DNA of 64,000 nucleotides, taken from the NCBI GenBank assembly GCA_963809545.1, contig CAWEKD010000009.1, positions 186,001 to 250,000 on the forward strand, given 5' to 3'. The position numbers and the translations under genes are program-made. Origin of the DNA: Natronosporangium sp035305625. GTDB taxonomy: Bacteria > Actinomycetota > Actinomycetes > Mycobacteriales > Micromonosporaceae. The number at the start of each line of letters is the position of its first letter. Within the stretch, counting starts at the first letter, position 1. The notes beneath the pieces were generated by a model. That model worked only from the letters and a program-made list of their open reading frames with translations. It searched no databases and was not told the DNA's origin. This document shows positions 35,509 through 44,515 of the stretch, one piece after another.

Positions 35509-36804
35509 ATGAGCAGCGGGCTTGGGGTCGCCGCGTACGAGCTGCGACACCTGCCGGCGGTGATGTTGGCGGAACGCCGATCCGCGGAACGGATCCAGCG
35601 CGGCGCGCTGCGCGGGGTCAACCGGATGCTGGCGTACGCCCGGAGCCGGGTGCCCTACTACCGGGAGCACCCGGGTTACCCGGATGAGCCACTGTCGAGC
35701 CTGGATGAACTGGCACAGTTGCCGTTACTGGACAAGCGCGCCGTGCTCGACGCCGGGGTGGAACGTTTCCATGCCCCCGGGTTGGCGCGCTGGCGGTACC
35801 GTGTCGACCGCACCGGTGGTTCCACCGGCACCCTGCTGGTGGTACGGCACGACATCGACGCCTACGGCTACCACGGCGCCACGCTGGTGCGACGGTTCCT
35901 GGCCTCTGGTTACCGCCCCTGGTGGCGGATCGCGCAGATCAAGGGGTACGAGCGACCGGTCCGCTGGTTCCAACGGTTGGGGATCTTCCCTCGGGTGGTG
36001 GTGCCGGCCGGGCTACCGGAGGAGGAGCTCAAACGGCGAGTGCTGGAGATCCGGCCGCACCTCATCATGGCGTACCCGGTGATGGCCCGGGCGCTGCTCC
36101 GCGCGTTGGAGCCGGACGAGTTGGCCCAGCTGCGGCGCAGCCTACGGTTGATCATGACCGACTCGGAGCTGCTGACCGAGCAGGTGGCCAAGGCCCTGAC
36201 CGAAGGGTTCGGGGTGCCGGTCTATGACGAGTACTCCGCCCAGGAGGTACTCACCGTCTCCACGCAGTGCCGCTCCGGCAGCATGCATGTGGACGAGGAC
36301 CGGGTGTGGCTGGAGATCGTCGATGAGGAGGGACGACCGGTCCCGGACGGCGAGGTGGGCTCGGTGGTGGTGACCCACTACCGGGAGCGGGCCATGCCAC
36401 TGGTGCGCTACCAGGTGGGCGACCGGGCTCGGATCGTCCCCGGAGCGTGCCCGTGCGGGCGGGGCTTCCGCCGCATGCAGCTGGTGGACGGCCGGATCAA
36501 CGACTACCTGGTGCTGCCGGGTGGCCGTCGGGTCTACAGCACAGTGCTGCTGGGGCTGGCGCAGGAGGCCCCGGGGGTGGCGGAGTGCATGGTGCGCCAG
36601 GACGCCACCGGGACCATCACGGTCCACATCGTGCCGGACCGGCGATCCGACATGGCGTACGAGCAGGTCGTCGAAGAGTTCGCCAAGCGGTTCGCCGAGG
36701 CGGTGGATCCGCACGTGACGCTACAGTTCCAGCGGGCGGAGCGGTTGGAGTTCACCGCGGTCGGCAAGGGCAAGTTCATCGAATCTGCGTACCGTCCTGG
36801 GTAA
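35509..36804 (+). CDS. CapK/PaaK-like adenylate-forming enzyme, copy 1
   Basis: 431 residues, ATG immediately after the ATP-grasp stop. N-terminal YARSRVPYYREH is the usual start of the CapK/phenylacetate-CoA ligase family; DRTGGSTGTLLVVRHD is the adenylation P-loop (TGGSTGTP-type); VYDEYSAQEVLTVSTQC, MPLVRYQVGDRARIVPGACPCGRGF and LVDGRINDYLVLPGGR are core motifs; GKGKFI at the C-terminus is the catalytic-Lys loop. In capsule-type clusters such proteins are thought to activate acyl groups for transfer to sugars. Confidence 0.85.
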   Translation: MSSGLGVAAYELRHLPAVMLAERRSAERIQRGALRGVNRMLAYARSRVPYYREHPGYPDEPLSSLDELAQLPLLDKRAVLDAGVERFHAPGLARWRYRVDRTGGSTGTLLVVRHDIDAYGYHGATLVRRFLASGYRPWWRIAQIKGYERPVRWFQRLGIFPRVVVPAGLPEEELKRRVLEIRPHLIMAYPVMARALLRALEPDELAQLRRSLRLIMTDSELLTEQVAKALTEGFGVPVYDEYSAQEVLTVSTQCRSGSMHVDEDRVWLEIVDEEGRPVPDGEVGSVVVTHYRERAMPLVRYQVGDRARIVPGACPCGRGFRRMQLVDGRINDYLVLPGGRRVYSTVLLGLAQEAPGVAECMVRQDATGTITVHIVPDRRSDMAYEQVVEEFAKRFAEAVDPHVTLQFQRAERLEFTAVGKGKFIESAYRPG

Positions 36805-36812
36805 TGGCACCC

Positions 36813-36865
36813 CTTACCGGCCCCGGCGCCCTGCTCCTCCTCTCCGGGCCGCCGGGGCCGGTAAG
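36813..36865. terminator. Hairpin between convergent CapK-like and acyltransferase genes
   Basis: CTTACCGGCCCCGGCG (36813-36828) and its exact inverse (36850-36865) form a 16-bp stem with a 21-base pyrimidine-rich loop. It fills the 64-base gap between two converging genes and should end both transcripts. Confidence 0.65.
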
Positions 36866-36868
36866 CGG

Positions 36869-37942
36869 TCACTGCGGCAGCAGCACCGTCCACTGTGGCT
36901 GCAAGTCGTAGCCCAGCCGGCGTTTCTCCTCCGGGCTGCCCTGCCCGACGATCATTCCCGCTAGTCCGCGGTCGATACACCACTTGGCCAGTTTGGCCTG
37001 GCAGTGGAACCACAATCCTTTGCGACCACCCTCATTCGGCTGCAGCGCGCCCCATGCTCCCAACAGGGGCATGGTGGGGTGATTCCAGATCGTGGCGTAC
37101 GCCAGCAGTCGACCGGCGTGGTCGTGGTAGGTGATTCGATCCACCTGAGGATGGTCCAGTTTCGCCTGGGCAAGGTCGGGGTGGAGGTAGCGTTTCCGTA
37201 GCCACCACCGCTGGTGGTGCCGATCCACCACGTGCTTGAGCAGCCCGGCGGCCTCGTCAGCGGTCAACGGGGTCGGCTCCTTCCCCCACAGCGTGCTGCC
37301 TACCCGCAGGTCTGGATCCGCCTCCAACCTTCTCGTGATCGATTGAATGGATTGCCGGCGTTTCCTACCCAGCGACTTCAGGTACTCGTCGAAGTCACTG
37401 AACCGGTTGTGGAACACCGCGATCGGGCCACCTTGACGGACCACCGCCGGCCTCCGTAGCAGCGCTGGCAACCACTCGGCCCCGATCTGTCGGAACATCA
37501 GCCCGCGCAACCGCTGGCCGAATCGCTGTCGTAGCGCGATCCGCAGCGCCGTCACCACCTCCGCGAGCAGCTCCAGATCGTCTGGATCAGACAGCGCTAT
37601 TCCCGGCAGCGCGCTGGAGGCCAGGCAGTCCACATCGACCACCCCGGTCAATGGCCTTCCTGCTCGTCGCAGCCGTATCCCCGGGAACCGACCAGTTATC
37701 AGGGCTTTGACGCCGTGATCATCGTGGATGGTTGCAGTGATTACCATCACTCTGCTAACCCGTGCATATGTGGATACTATCGACCAGTCCCACAACGGAT
37801 GCAGCTTGTGGGCAGTGATGAACTCCGACCATCCTGGCGGCGCCTCGGCTCGGTAAGGGTCGTGCCATGCCACGGACAGGGCGGACATTGACGGATCAGT
37901 GTGTGACGGTTCAGTTTTCCTCGGAACCACCAGCCCGGACAT
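36869..37942 (-). CDS. GNAT/FemAB-like acyltransferase
   Basis: 357 residues from ATG 37942. Two GNAT-like halves typical of the BioF2/FemAB-related acetyltransferase domain: the second has RKRRQSIQSITRRLEAD, VDRHHQRWWLRKRYLHPDLA, YATIWNHPTMPLLGAWGALQP and GLWFHCQAKLAKWCIDRGL. Such enzymes attach amino acids or acyl groups to glycopeptides or lipid-linked sugars. TACGGT lies six bases before the start with no ribosome site, so the transcript is probably leaderless. It diverges from the flippase-like gene across 44 bases. Confidence 0.78.
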   Translation of the reverse strand: MSGLVVPRKTEPSHTDPSMSALSVAWHDPYRAEAPPGWSEFITAHKLHPLWDWSIVSTYARVSRVMVITATIHDDHGVKALITGRFPGIRLRRAGRPLTGVVDVDCLASSALPGIALSDPDDLELLAEVVTALRIALRQRFGQRLRGLMFRQIGAEWLPALLRRPAVVRQGGPIAVFHNRFSDFDEYLKSLGRKRRQSIQSITRRLEADPDLRVGSTLWGKEPTPLTADEAAGLLKHVVDRHHQRWWLRKRYLHPDLAQAKLDHPQVDRITYHDHAGRLLAYATIWNHPTMPLLGAWGALQPNEGGRKGLWFHCQAKLAKWCIDRGLAGMIVGQGSPEEKRRLGYDLQPQWTVLLPQ

Positions 37943-37986
37943 GTGATCACCGTACCGGCAATGATCACGGGGGAGCGAGGTGAGGG

Positions 37987-39351
37987 TTGATCCGCACGAT
38001 ACCGCTACGGCTGCCGGGCATCCGGGTGGTAGCGGTGCTACTCGCCGGCCGTGGTGTCTATCGATTGGTCTTCTACGCGGCGGGCTTGGGGCTGTTAACG
38101 CTCTGGGGTCCAGACGAGTTCGCTCGCTACGCCACCGCCACCGGGGCGGTGGCGTGGTTGTCGGCCTTGCTGGCGGGTGGGGCGGAGAAGGCCGCGCTGG
38201 CGCTGATCCCCCGGCCAGAGGGCACCCAGTTGCCGCGGTGGTTCGCGGTGCTGGCGGTGGGGCCGACGGCGGTGCTCAGCCTCGGGTGGCTAGGGGTGCT
38301 GGTCGCCGGCGGCCCGGAGTCCGTGACCCGATACGCGGCGGCGTCCGCCCTGACCGCCGGGATCGGCGGCTGCGCGGTGCTGGTCGCGCTGTACCGGCTG
38401 CGTGGTGCCCATTACCGGGACGCCCTCACCTACCTGCTGCTCGCCGGGGTGCAGGCGGCGGTGGTGGGGGTGGTCGCGGTCACCCGGATAGACGCCCACG
38501 CCGTCTTGGCGCTGCTGGTCGGCGCGGTGGTGCTGGTGGATTTCGGGCTGCTGGCGGGCCTGTGGCGGCAGCTGCCGGCCGGTTGGCCGGCCCGGCCGGT
38601 GGCGCTCACGGCCGCCCGCGCCACCGTGATGCTCGGTAGCGCGGAAGTGCTCAGCACCGTGTCCATTTCGGTGTTGTACGCACTGTTCGAACTGGTCGGT
38701 GATACCCGCGGGACCAGTCTGTTCTACACCTTGCTCCTGGTGAGTTCGATCGTGTCGGTGGGGTGGGCCTACCTGCTGCGCCTGGTGCAACCGTCGCTCG
38801 TCAGCTGGCTGCTTCGCGCCGGCCCCACCGCGGGGTGGCGCCGTGCCGCCCAGATCCTGGACGCCACTTTGCTGCTAGGCCTACCGACGGCGGTCGTGCT
38901 GCTGGTGATGGCCGCCCGCGCCGGTGGTGGGCTCGGGTTGGCGGTGGTCGCCCAAGCGGTGGAGATCTTCCTGTTCATCGCCGCCATGGCCGCCGCCGTG
39001 GTGCTGGAGAACATCGACGCGGCGGGCCGGCGCTGGTCAGCCGCGAGCGCACTGCTCCACGTCTGTCTGGTGACGGGTCTCGGTTGGTGGTTGGTGCCGG
39101 CTGCGGGCGCCGCCGGAGCGGTCATCGCGCTGGTGTTCGGGGAGCTGATTCGCGCCGGGTTCATGCGTAGCATGATCGCTAAAGCAGTGCTCCGGCATCG
39201 GCGGCCGTCGGCCGGCGAGCCATCGCCCACACCGGAACAACCGCTGGAGGAGAACGATGGGGCAACTTCCCAAGACCATCCCGGTGCTGGCCGTGGCCAC
39301 CAACCTGGTCCGGGCACGACATCGGGACCGGCTGCGTCTCGATCAGCTTGA
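37987..39351 (+). CDS. Polysaccharide flippase-like membrane protein
   Basis: 454 residues from TTG 37987 with GGGGGAG upstream. About twelve hydrophobic segments (VAVLLAGRGVYRLVFYAAGLGLLTLWG, ATVMLGSAEVLSTVSISVLYALFE, AGAAGAVIALVFGELIRAGFM) in the two-bundle pattern of Wzx/MOP-superfamily exporters, though homology is not obvious enough to be certain. The last ~30 codons overlap the next gene and read as Pro/Gly/Ser-rich tail. It probably moves the island's lipid-linked product across the membrane. Confidence 0.75.
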   Translation: MIRTIPLRLPGIRVVAVLLAGRGVYRLVFYAAGLGLLTLWGPDEFARYATATGAVAWLSALLAGGAEKAALALIPRPEGTQLPRWFAVLAVGPTAVLSLGWLGVLVAGGPESVTRYAAASALTAGIGGCAVLVALYRLRGAHYRDALTYLLLAGVQAAVVGVVAVTRIDAHAVLALLVGAVVLVDFGLLAGLWRQLPAGWPARPVALTAARATVMLGSAEVLSTVSISVLYALFELVGDTRGTSLFYTLLLVSSIVSVGWAYLLRLVQPSLVSWLLRAGPTAGWRRAAQILDATLLLGLPTAVVLLVMAARAGGGLGLAVVAQAVEIFLFIAAMAAAVVLENIDAAGRRWSAASALLHVCLVTGLGWWLVPAAGAAGAVIALVFGELIRAGFMRSMIAKAVLRHRRPSAGEPSPTPEQPLEENDGATSQDHPGAGRGHQPGPGTTSGPAASRSA

Positions 39352-40576
39352 CGCGGTCCGCTTCCCGCTGCTGCGACAGTTGGTGCAGCACGCGCACGCC
39401 CGAGTCCCGTACTATCGCAAGACACTGGATCCTGCGGTCGTGGCGGAGTTCGCGCGCACCGCCGACCTGGCCCGGTTGCCGATCCTGGACCGCAAGGTGC
39501 TCAACGAAATCGGCTCAGAGCAGCTGCTGGCGGATGGGTTCTCTGAGGAGAACACGCGGTCGGCCACCACCAGCGGCTCCTCCGGGGTACCGGTGACGTT
39601 GTACTACTCCGAACGGGACCTGGGATACCTCCGGGCCACCTACCTGTGGGATCTGTTGGCGTGCGGCCTCCGGCCGTGGGACCGGGTGGGGTTCTTCCGG
39701 GTGGGCGGCTTCCGACGGCACCGGCTGGAGCGGCTGGGGCTGGTGCGCAACATCCACGTCAACACCAGTCAGGATTTGGACCAGCAGGTGGCGGCGTTCC
39801 TCGCCGGTCGACCGACCTTCTTGTGGGGCTTCCCGAACGCGATCGCGGCCCTGGTGGCTGAACTCCAGCGCCGCGGAGTGGACTACCGGCGGGTCCGCCA
39901 CGTGATGTTCGCGGGCGAGTCCTTGGCCGACAGTGCCCGGGCCGAGGTGTTGGACTACTTCGGCGCGCGAGGACACGACGTCTACGCCACCGTGGAGGCG
40001 TACACCATCGCCCGCAGCTGTCCCCGCGGAGTCATGCATCTCCGCTCCGCCGATGTCGTGGTGGAGGTGGAGCAGGACGACGGCACGGTGGCGCTGGCGG
40101 AGTCGGTGGCCACCCACGGTGAGGAGCTCACCGGTGAGATCCTGGTGACCCGGTTGCATGCCGAAGCGATGCCGTTGCTGCGTTACCGCCTGGGAGACCG
40201 GGTGGTAATCGGCCCGAACGATTGCCCGTGCCAGACCATGCACACCCCGGTGGTGCGTCGGATCGTCGGCCGGGTGGAGGACCGGATCTACACCCGGGAT
40301 GGGCGGGCCCGCAACGGCAGCCACCTGTCCAGCTTCCTCGTCACCGCGTCCGGGATCCGGCAGTACCAACTGGTCCAGCGCCAGATCGGCCAGGTGGAGG
40401 TGCTGCTGGTGCCGGCCCGTGGGGCGGCGTCAGCCGAGGTGGCGGCCCAGGCCGAGCAGGCGATGGCGGCGGCCGCGTCGGAGTTCGACGTGTCGATCCG
40501 GGTGGTCGACGCCATCACCCCCGGCCCCAACGGCAAGATCCGGCTCGTGCGTAGCGAGCTGCCCCACCGCCGCTGA
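39257..40576 (+). CDS. CapK/PaaK-like adenylate-forming enzyme, copy 2
   Basis: 439 residues from ATG 39257 (GGAGGAGAACG upstream), overlapping the flippase-like gene by 95 bases. HAHARVPYYRKTLDPAVV, TTSGSSGVPVTLYYSERD (P-loop), VYATVEAYTIARSCPRGVMH, MPLLRYRLGDRVVIGPNDCPC and a C-terminal GPNGKIRLV lysine loop define the same family as copy 1, but overall similarity is low, so the two likely act on different acyl substrates. The cysteine pair after GDRVVIGPNDCPC lines up with CPCGRGF of copy 1. Confidence 0.85.
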   Translation: MGQLPKTIPVLAVATNLVRARHRDRLRLDQLDAVRFPLLRQLVQHAHARVPYYRKTLDPAVVAEFARTADLARLPILDRKVLNEIGSEQLLADGFSEENTRSATTSGSSGVPVTLYYSERDLGYLRATYLWDLLACGLRPWDRVGFFRVGGFRRHRLERLGLVRNIHVNTSQDLDQQVAAFLAGRPTFLWGFPNAIAALVAELQRRGVDYRRVRHVMFAGESLADSARAEVLDYFGARGHDVYATVEAYTIARSCPRGVMHLRSADVVVEVEQDDGTVALAESVATHGEELTGEILVTRLHAEAMPLLRYRLGDRVVIGPNDCPCQTMHTPVVRRIVGRVEDRIYTRDGRARNGSHLSSFLVTASGIRQYQLVQRQIGQVEVLLVPARGAASAEVAAQAEQAMAAAASEFDVSIRVVDAITPGPNGKIRLVRSELPHRR

Positions 40577-40704
40577 TGTTCGGGTGGGGCTGCTCCCCGG
40601 CGCGCGGGGAGGACGCAGCCCCACCCGGTGGCGTCACCACCCGCCTGGGGGTGAGGTCTCGACAAGTCCGGCCACCCACCCCGCAAAAACCGGATAATCC
40701 GGAC

Positions 40705-42990
40705 ATGAAGGATGGTGCGCCGGTACGGGTCCGGGCCGAGGTCACCGGCACCGTGCAGGGAGTCGGGTTCCGCCCGTTCGTCCACGCGCTGGCCACGCAA
40801 CTCGGACTCGCCGGGCAGGTCGGCAACCACGGCGCCGGCGTGTGGATGGAGGTGGAGGGACCTCCGGCGGCGGTGGACGACTTCCTCACCCGACTGTCCG
40901 CGGAAGCGCCGCCGCTGGCCCGGATCGGCGCGGTCACCGTCACGCCGCTCTCCGCCACCGGTGCCCCGGCCGATTTCACCATCGTGGCGAGCCGCTCCGG
41001 CGGCGCCGCGACCCTGGTGCCGCCGGATGTGGCCACCTGCGAGGACTGTCTACGGGAGCTAGCCGACCCGGCCGACCGCCGGTATCGGCACCCGTTCATC
41101 ACCTGCACCCAGTGCGGCCCCCGGTTCACCATCGTCACCGCCCTGCCGTACGACCGGCCCCGCACCACCATGGCGGAATTCCGCATGTGCGCCGCCTGCC
41201 AGCGGGAGTACCGGGACCCCACCGACCGTCGGTTCCACGCCCAGCCGGTGTGCTGCCCCGACTGCGGTCCACAGTTGTCGCTGGTGGACGCCGAGGGCAA
41301 GCCGCTGCCCGGGGAACCGTTGGCCGCCGCCGTGGCCCGGTTACGGGCCGGCCAGATCGTGGCGATCAAGGGACTGGGCGGCTATCACCTCGCCTGCCTG
41401 GCCACCGATCCCGCGGCGGTGGCGACGCTGCGCGACCGGAAACACCGCCCCGCCAAACCGTTCGCGGTGATGGTGCCGGACCTGGCCACCGCCCGGACCC
41501 TCGCCCACCCCACCCCGGCCGATGAGGCCCTGTTGACCGACCCGCGGCGGCCGGTGGTGCTGCTGCCTCGCCGCAACGGAAGCCGGCTGGCGGAACCGGT
41601 GGCGCCGGGGCTGCGGGAGGTGGGGGTACTGCTGCCGTACACCCCCCTGCACCACCTCCTGGTGACGGAGGTGGCCGCACCGCTGGTGATGACCAGCGGC
41701 AACCGGTCCGGGGAACCGATCCTCCACCGCGACGAGGACGCCCTCGCCGGACTGGCCTCGGTGGCGGATGCGTTCCTCACCCACGACCGGCCGATCCACG
41801 CGCCCGCCGACGACTCGGTGGCGCGCACCGTACGCGGTCGCCCACTGCTGCTGCGCCGCTCCCGCGGGTACGTGCCGGAGCCGCTGACCGTCCCCTGGCG
41901 CTTTCCCCGCCCGGTGCTGGCCTGCGGCGCGGATCTGAAGAACACCTTCGCCCTGGCCCAGGGGTACGAGGTGATCTGTTCCGCCCACATCGGAGACCTG
42001 GCCGACCACCCCACCTTCCAGTCCTACCTGGCTGCGATCGCCCACCTGACCCGGTTGACCGGCTGCACCCCCCAGGTACTCGCCCACGACCTGCACCCGG
42101 AGTACCACTCCACCCGGTACGCGCTCGCCCAGCAAGATGTGGACCTCGTGGGGGTACAGCATCACCACGCCCACATCGCCGCCTGCCTGGCCGACAACCG
42201 GCACACCGGTCCGGTGATCGGGGTAGCGCTGGACGGCACCGGCTACGGCACCGACGGCACCCTCTGGGGCGGAGAACTGCTCGTGGCCGACCTCGCCACC
42301 TTCACCCGGGTCGGCCACCTGACCCCGGTGCCGTTACCGGGGGGCGAGACCGCGATCCGCCAACCCTGGCGCATGGCGGTGTCCTACCTGCACGCCGCCT
42401 GCCCGGACGGGACACCGGAGGAGCTGCCGCTGCTGCGCCGGCATCCGGACTGGCCGGCGGTGCGACGGCTGGCCAGCACCGGGCTGGCACCGCTGACCAG
42501 CAGCGCCGGTCGGCTGTGTGACGCGGTCGCCGCGCTCCTGGGGGTACGGGAGGAGATCTCGTACGAAGGGCAGGCCGCGATCGAGCTGGAGCAACGCGCC
42601 GACCCGACCGTCCAGGACGGATACCGCCTGCCGGTGACCGACTCCCGTCCGCTGCGGTTATCCGGACCGGAGCTGTTCCGGCAGGTGCTGGACGACCTCC
42701 AGCGGGGCACCCCGGTGCCGGTGATAGCGGCCCGGTTCCACCACGGGTTGGTCGACGGGCTGGCGCAGGCGTGCCAGCGGGTACGGGAGCGCACCGGTCT
42801 CGCCACGGTCGCCCTGTCCGGCGGGGTGTTCCAGAACCAACTGCTGCTGACCGGCCTGCGCGACCGGCTGACCGCGGCCGGGTTCCGGGTGCTGACTCAC
42901 CGGGACGTACCCCCCAACGACGGGGGAATCTGCGTCGGCCAGGCGGTCGTGGCCGCCGCCGGGGAGCGCGAACCCCCGGCAGAGGTTTAA
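40705..42990 (+). CDS. hypF: Carbamoyltransferase HypF ([NiFe] hydrogenase maturation)
   Basis: 761 residues from ATG 40705. In order: acylphosphatase domain (VTGTVQGVGFRPFVHAL), two zinc-finger pairs (CEDC...CTQCGPRF and CAACQREY...CCPDCGPQ), YrdC domain (VAIKGLGGYHLACLATD, MTSGNRSGEPI) and the Kae1-like domain (HDLHPEYHSTRYA, QHHHAHIAACLADN, ALSGGVFQN). HypF makes thiocarbamate on HypE from carbamoyl phosphate, the source of the CN ligands. GATAAT six bases before the ATG suggests a leaderless transcript. It points toward the hyp operon on the other strand. Confidence 0.96.
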   Translation: MKDGAPVRVRAEVTGTVQGVGFRPFVHALATQLGLAGQVGNHGAGVWMEVEGPPAAVDDFLTRLSAEAPPLARIGAVTVTPLSATGAPADFTIVASRSGGAATLVPPDVATCEDCLRELADPADRRYRHPFITCTQCGPRFTIVTALPYDRPRTTMAEFRMCAACQREYRDPTDRRFHAQPVCCPDCGPQLSLVDAEGKPLPGEPLAAAVARLRAGQIVAIKGLGGYHLACLATDPAAVATLRDRKHRPAKPFAVMVPDLATARTLAHPTPADEALLTDPRRPVVLLPRRNGSRLAEPVAPGLREVGVLLPYTPLHHLLVTEVAAPLVMTSGNRSGEPILHRDEDALAGLASVADAFLTHDRPIHAPADDSVARTVRGRPLLLRRSRGYVPEPLTVPWRFPRPVLACGADLKNTFALAQGYEVICSAHIGDLADHPTFQSYLAAIAHLTRLTGCTPQVLAHDLHPEYHSTRYALAQQDVDLVGVQHHHAHIAACLADNRHTGPVIGVALDGTGYGTDGTLWGGELLVADLATFTRVGHLTPVPLPGGETAIRQPWRMAVSYLHAACPDGTPEELPLLRRHPDWPAVRRLASTGLAPLTSSAGRLCDAVAALLGVREEISYEGQAAIELEQRADPTVQDGYRLPVTDSRPLRLSGPELFRQVLDDLQRGTPVPVIAARFHHGLVDGLAQACQRVRERTGLATVALSGGVFQNQLLLTGLRDRLTAAGFRVLTHRDVPPNDGGICVGQAVVAAAGEREPPAEV

Positions 42991-43056
42991 CCGCCCCCGC
43001 CGGGGGCACCTGCGCCAAGGCAACGGCGCGCGCCGACGGCACAGAGGAGGGGCGAG

Positions 43057-43287
43057 ATGGCAGGCAGGACGATCTCGCAGCAGGAGCGGGAGGGCGTACC
43101 CGCGACCGACACCACCGCACGGACTCCCCTAGGGGTGGGGATCAGCTACACCGCTAAAGGCAACGAGCAGGCGCTCGGACGCAGCGCGAAACGACGGCGT
43201 AAGGACCGGGACGAGGCGGGCATCGCCCCACCGGAGCCGATCGACCCCACCAGCCCTCGCCTGATCCCGGGCGATCAAGGCGGCTGA
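43057..43287 (+). CDS. Small hydrophilic protein, unknown
   Basis: 76 residues (MAGRTISQQEREGVPATDTT ... PIDPTSPRLIPGDQGG), ATG preceded by GAGGAGGGG. Rich in charged and polar residues, no membrane segment, no Cys; a basic cluster SAKRRRKDRDE lies at ~43-53. It follows hypF by 66 bases and is followed by a strong terminator, so it is probably co-transcribed with hypF. No family recognised. Confidence 0.6.
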   Translation: MAGRTISQQEREGVPATDTTARTPLGVGISYTAKGNEQALGRSAKRRRKDRDEAGIAPPEPIDPTSPRLIPGDQGG

Positions 43288-43297
43288 CGCTGCCGAC

Positions 43298-43354
43298 GCG
43301 CCCCGCGTACCGGGTGTGGGGCGCTGGACCCGCCACACCCGGTACGCGGGGCGC
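43298..43354. terminator. Bidirectional terminator between the hypF unit and the hydrogenase operon
   Basis: Perfect 22-bp inverted repeat (43298-43319 and 43333-43354, sequence GCGCCCCGCGTACCGGGTG...) with a 13-base loop. It lies between two convergent genes, ten bases after one stop and three before the other. Confidence 0.75.
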
Positions 43355-43357
43355 AGG

Positions 43358-44515
43358 TCAGCAGATCCGTGGCAACGGATCCCCGACCAGCAGATCCATG
43401 ATCCGGGTGCCGCCGAACGCGGTCTTCAGCAACACCAGCCCGGAAGGGTCCTCGGCGATCCGCCCGATCAGCGCCGCCTCCGCCCCCAGCGGGTGCGCCC
43501 GCAGCGCCGCCAGCGCTGATTCGGCCGCCTCCCCGGGGACCACCACCACCATCCGGCCCTCGCAGGCGACGTACAGCGGGTCGATGCCGAGCAGCTCGCT
43601 CGCCCCTCGTACCACCGGACGCACCGGCACCTGCGCCTGGTCCACCACCACCGCCACCCCGGCGGCTCGGGCCAGTTCGTTGAGCACGGTGGCCACCCCG
43701 CCCCGGGTGGCGTCCCGCATCGCGCGTACCGGCACCTCCGCCTCGAACAGGGCCGCCACCAGCCCGGACAGGGGCGCGGTGTCCGACCGCAGCTCCGGCG
43801 CGGCCAGCTCCAGCTCACCGCGGGCCAGCATCACCGTCACCCCGTGGTCGCCGACCGGGCCGGAGACCAGCACCGCGTCCCCGGGTCGCACGGTGGCCGC
43901 ACCCAGGTGGCGGGAGGGGTCCCGCAGCCCGATTCCGGCGGTGGTGATGTAGCAGCCGTCGGCGCGGCCGCGGGGCACCACTTTGGTATCGCCGGTCACG
44001 ATGCTCACCCCGGCGACATCGGCCGCCCGGCGCATGGAGGCGACGATCCGGCGCAGATCCGCGACCGGAAACCCTTCCTCCAGGATGAAGCCGGCCGACA
44101 GGTGCAGCGGCTTCGCCCCGGCCACCGCCAAGTCGTTGACCGTACCGTTGACCGCGAGGTCCCCGATGTCTCCGCCGGGGAAGAACAACGGGGTCACCAC
44201 GTACGAGTCGGTGGTGAACGCCAACGCCGCCTCACCGGCGGTGAACACAGCCGCGTCCTCCAGCGGCGCCAGCAGCGGGTTGTCGAACGCGTCCCGGAAC
44301 ACCGCCTCCACCAAGGTCTGGCTGGCCTTGCCTCCGGCCCCGTGGGCCAGCGTGATCCGCTGGTCGGTCAGGCGCGGGCGGCGTCGGCGGGCCCGCTCGA
44401 TCCGGGCCAGCACCTGCTCCTCCCGGTCGGTCGGCCCCTGCTGGTCGGCGTAGGTGCGCACCACCGCCTCGGCCCAGGCCGCGGTCTGCACCTCCCCCAC
44501 TTCGGAGCCGGTCAT
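43358..44515 (-). CDS. hypE: Hydrogenase maturation protein HypE
   Basis: 385 residues from ATG 44515. A ~45-residue N-terminal extension precedes the usual start (ITLAHGAGGKASQTLVEAVF). Core motifs: LEDAAVFTAGEAALAFTTDSYVV, GDTKVVPRGRADG, MRDATRGGVATVLNELAR. The protein ends DPLPRIC; the C-terminal Cys is the residue that carries the carbamoyl and cyano group. The start overlaps the hypD stop (ATGA). Last gene of the hydrogenase operon. Confidence 0.96.
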   Translation of the reverse strand: MTGSEVGEVQTAAWAEAVVRTYADQQGPTDREEQVLARIERARRRRPRLTDQRITLAHGAGGKASQTLVEAVFRDAFDNPLLAPLEDAAVFTAGEAALAFTTDSYVVTPLFFPGGDIGDLAVNGTVNDLAVAGAKPLHLSAGFILEEGFPVADLRRIVASMRRAADVAGVSIVTGDTKVVPRGRADGCYITTAGIGLRDPSRHLGAATVRPGDAVLVSGPVGDHGVTVMLARGELELAAPELRSDTAPLSGLVAALFEAEVPVRAMRDATRGGVATVLNELARAAGVAVVVDQAQVPVRPVVRGASELLGIDPLYVACEGRMVVVVPGEAAESALAALRAHPLGAEAALIGRIAEDPSGLVLLKTAFGGTRIMDLLVGDPLPRIC

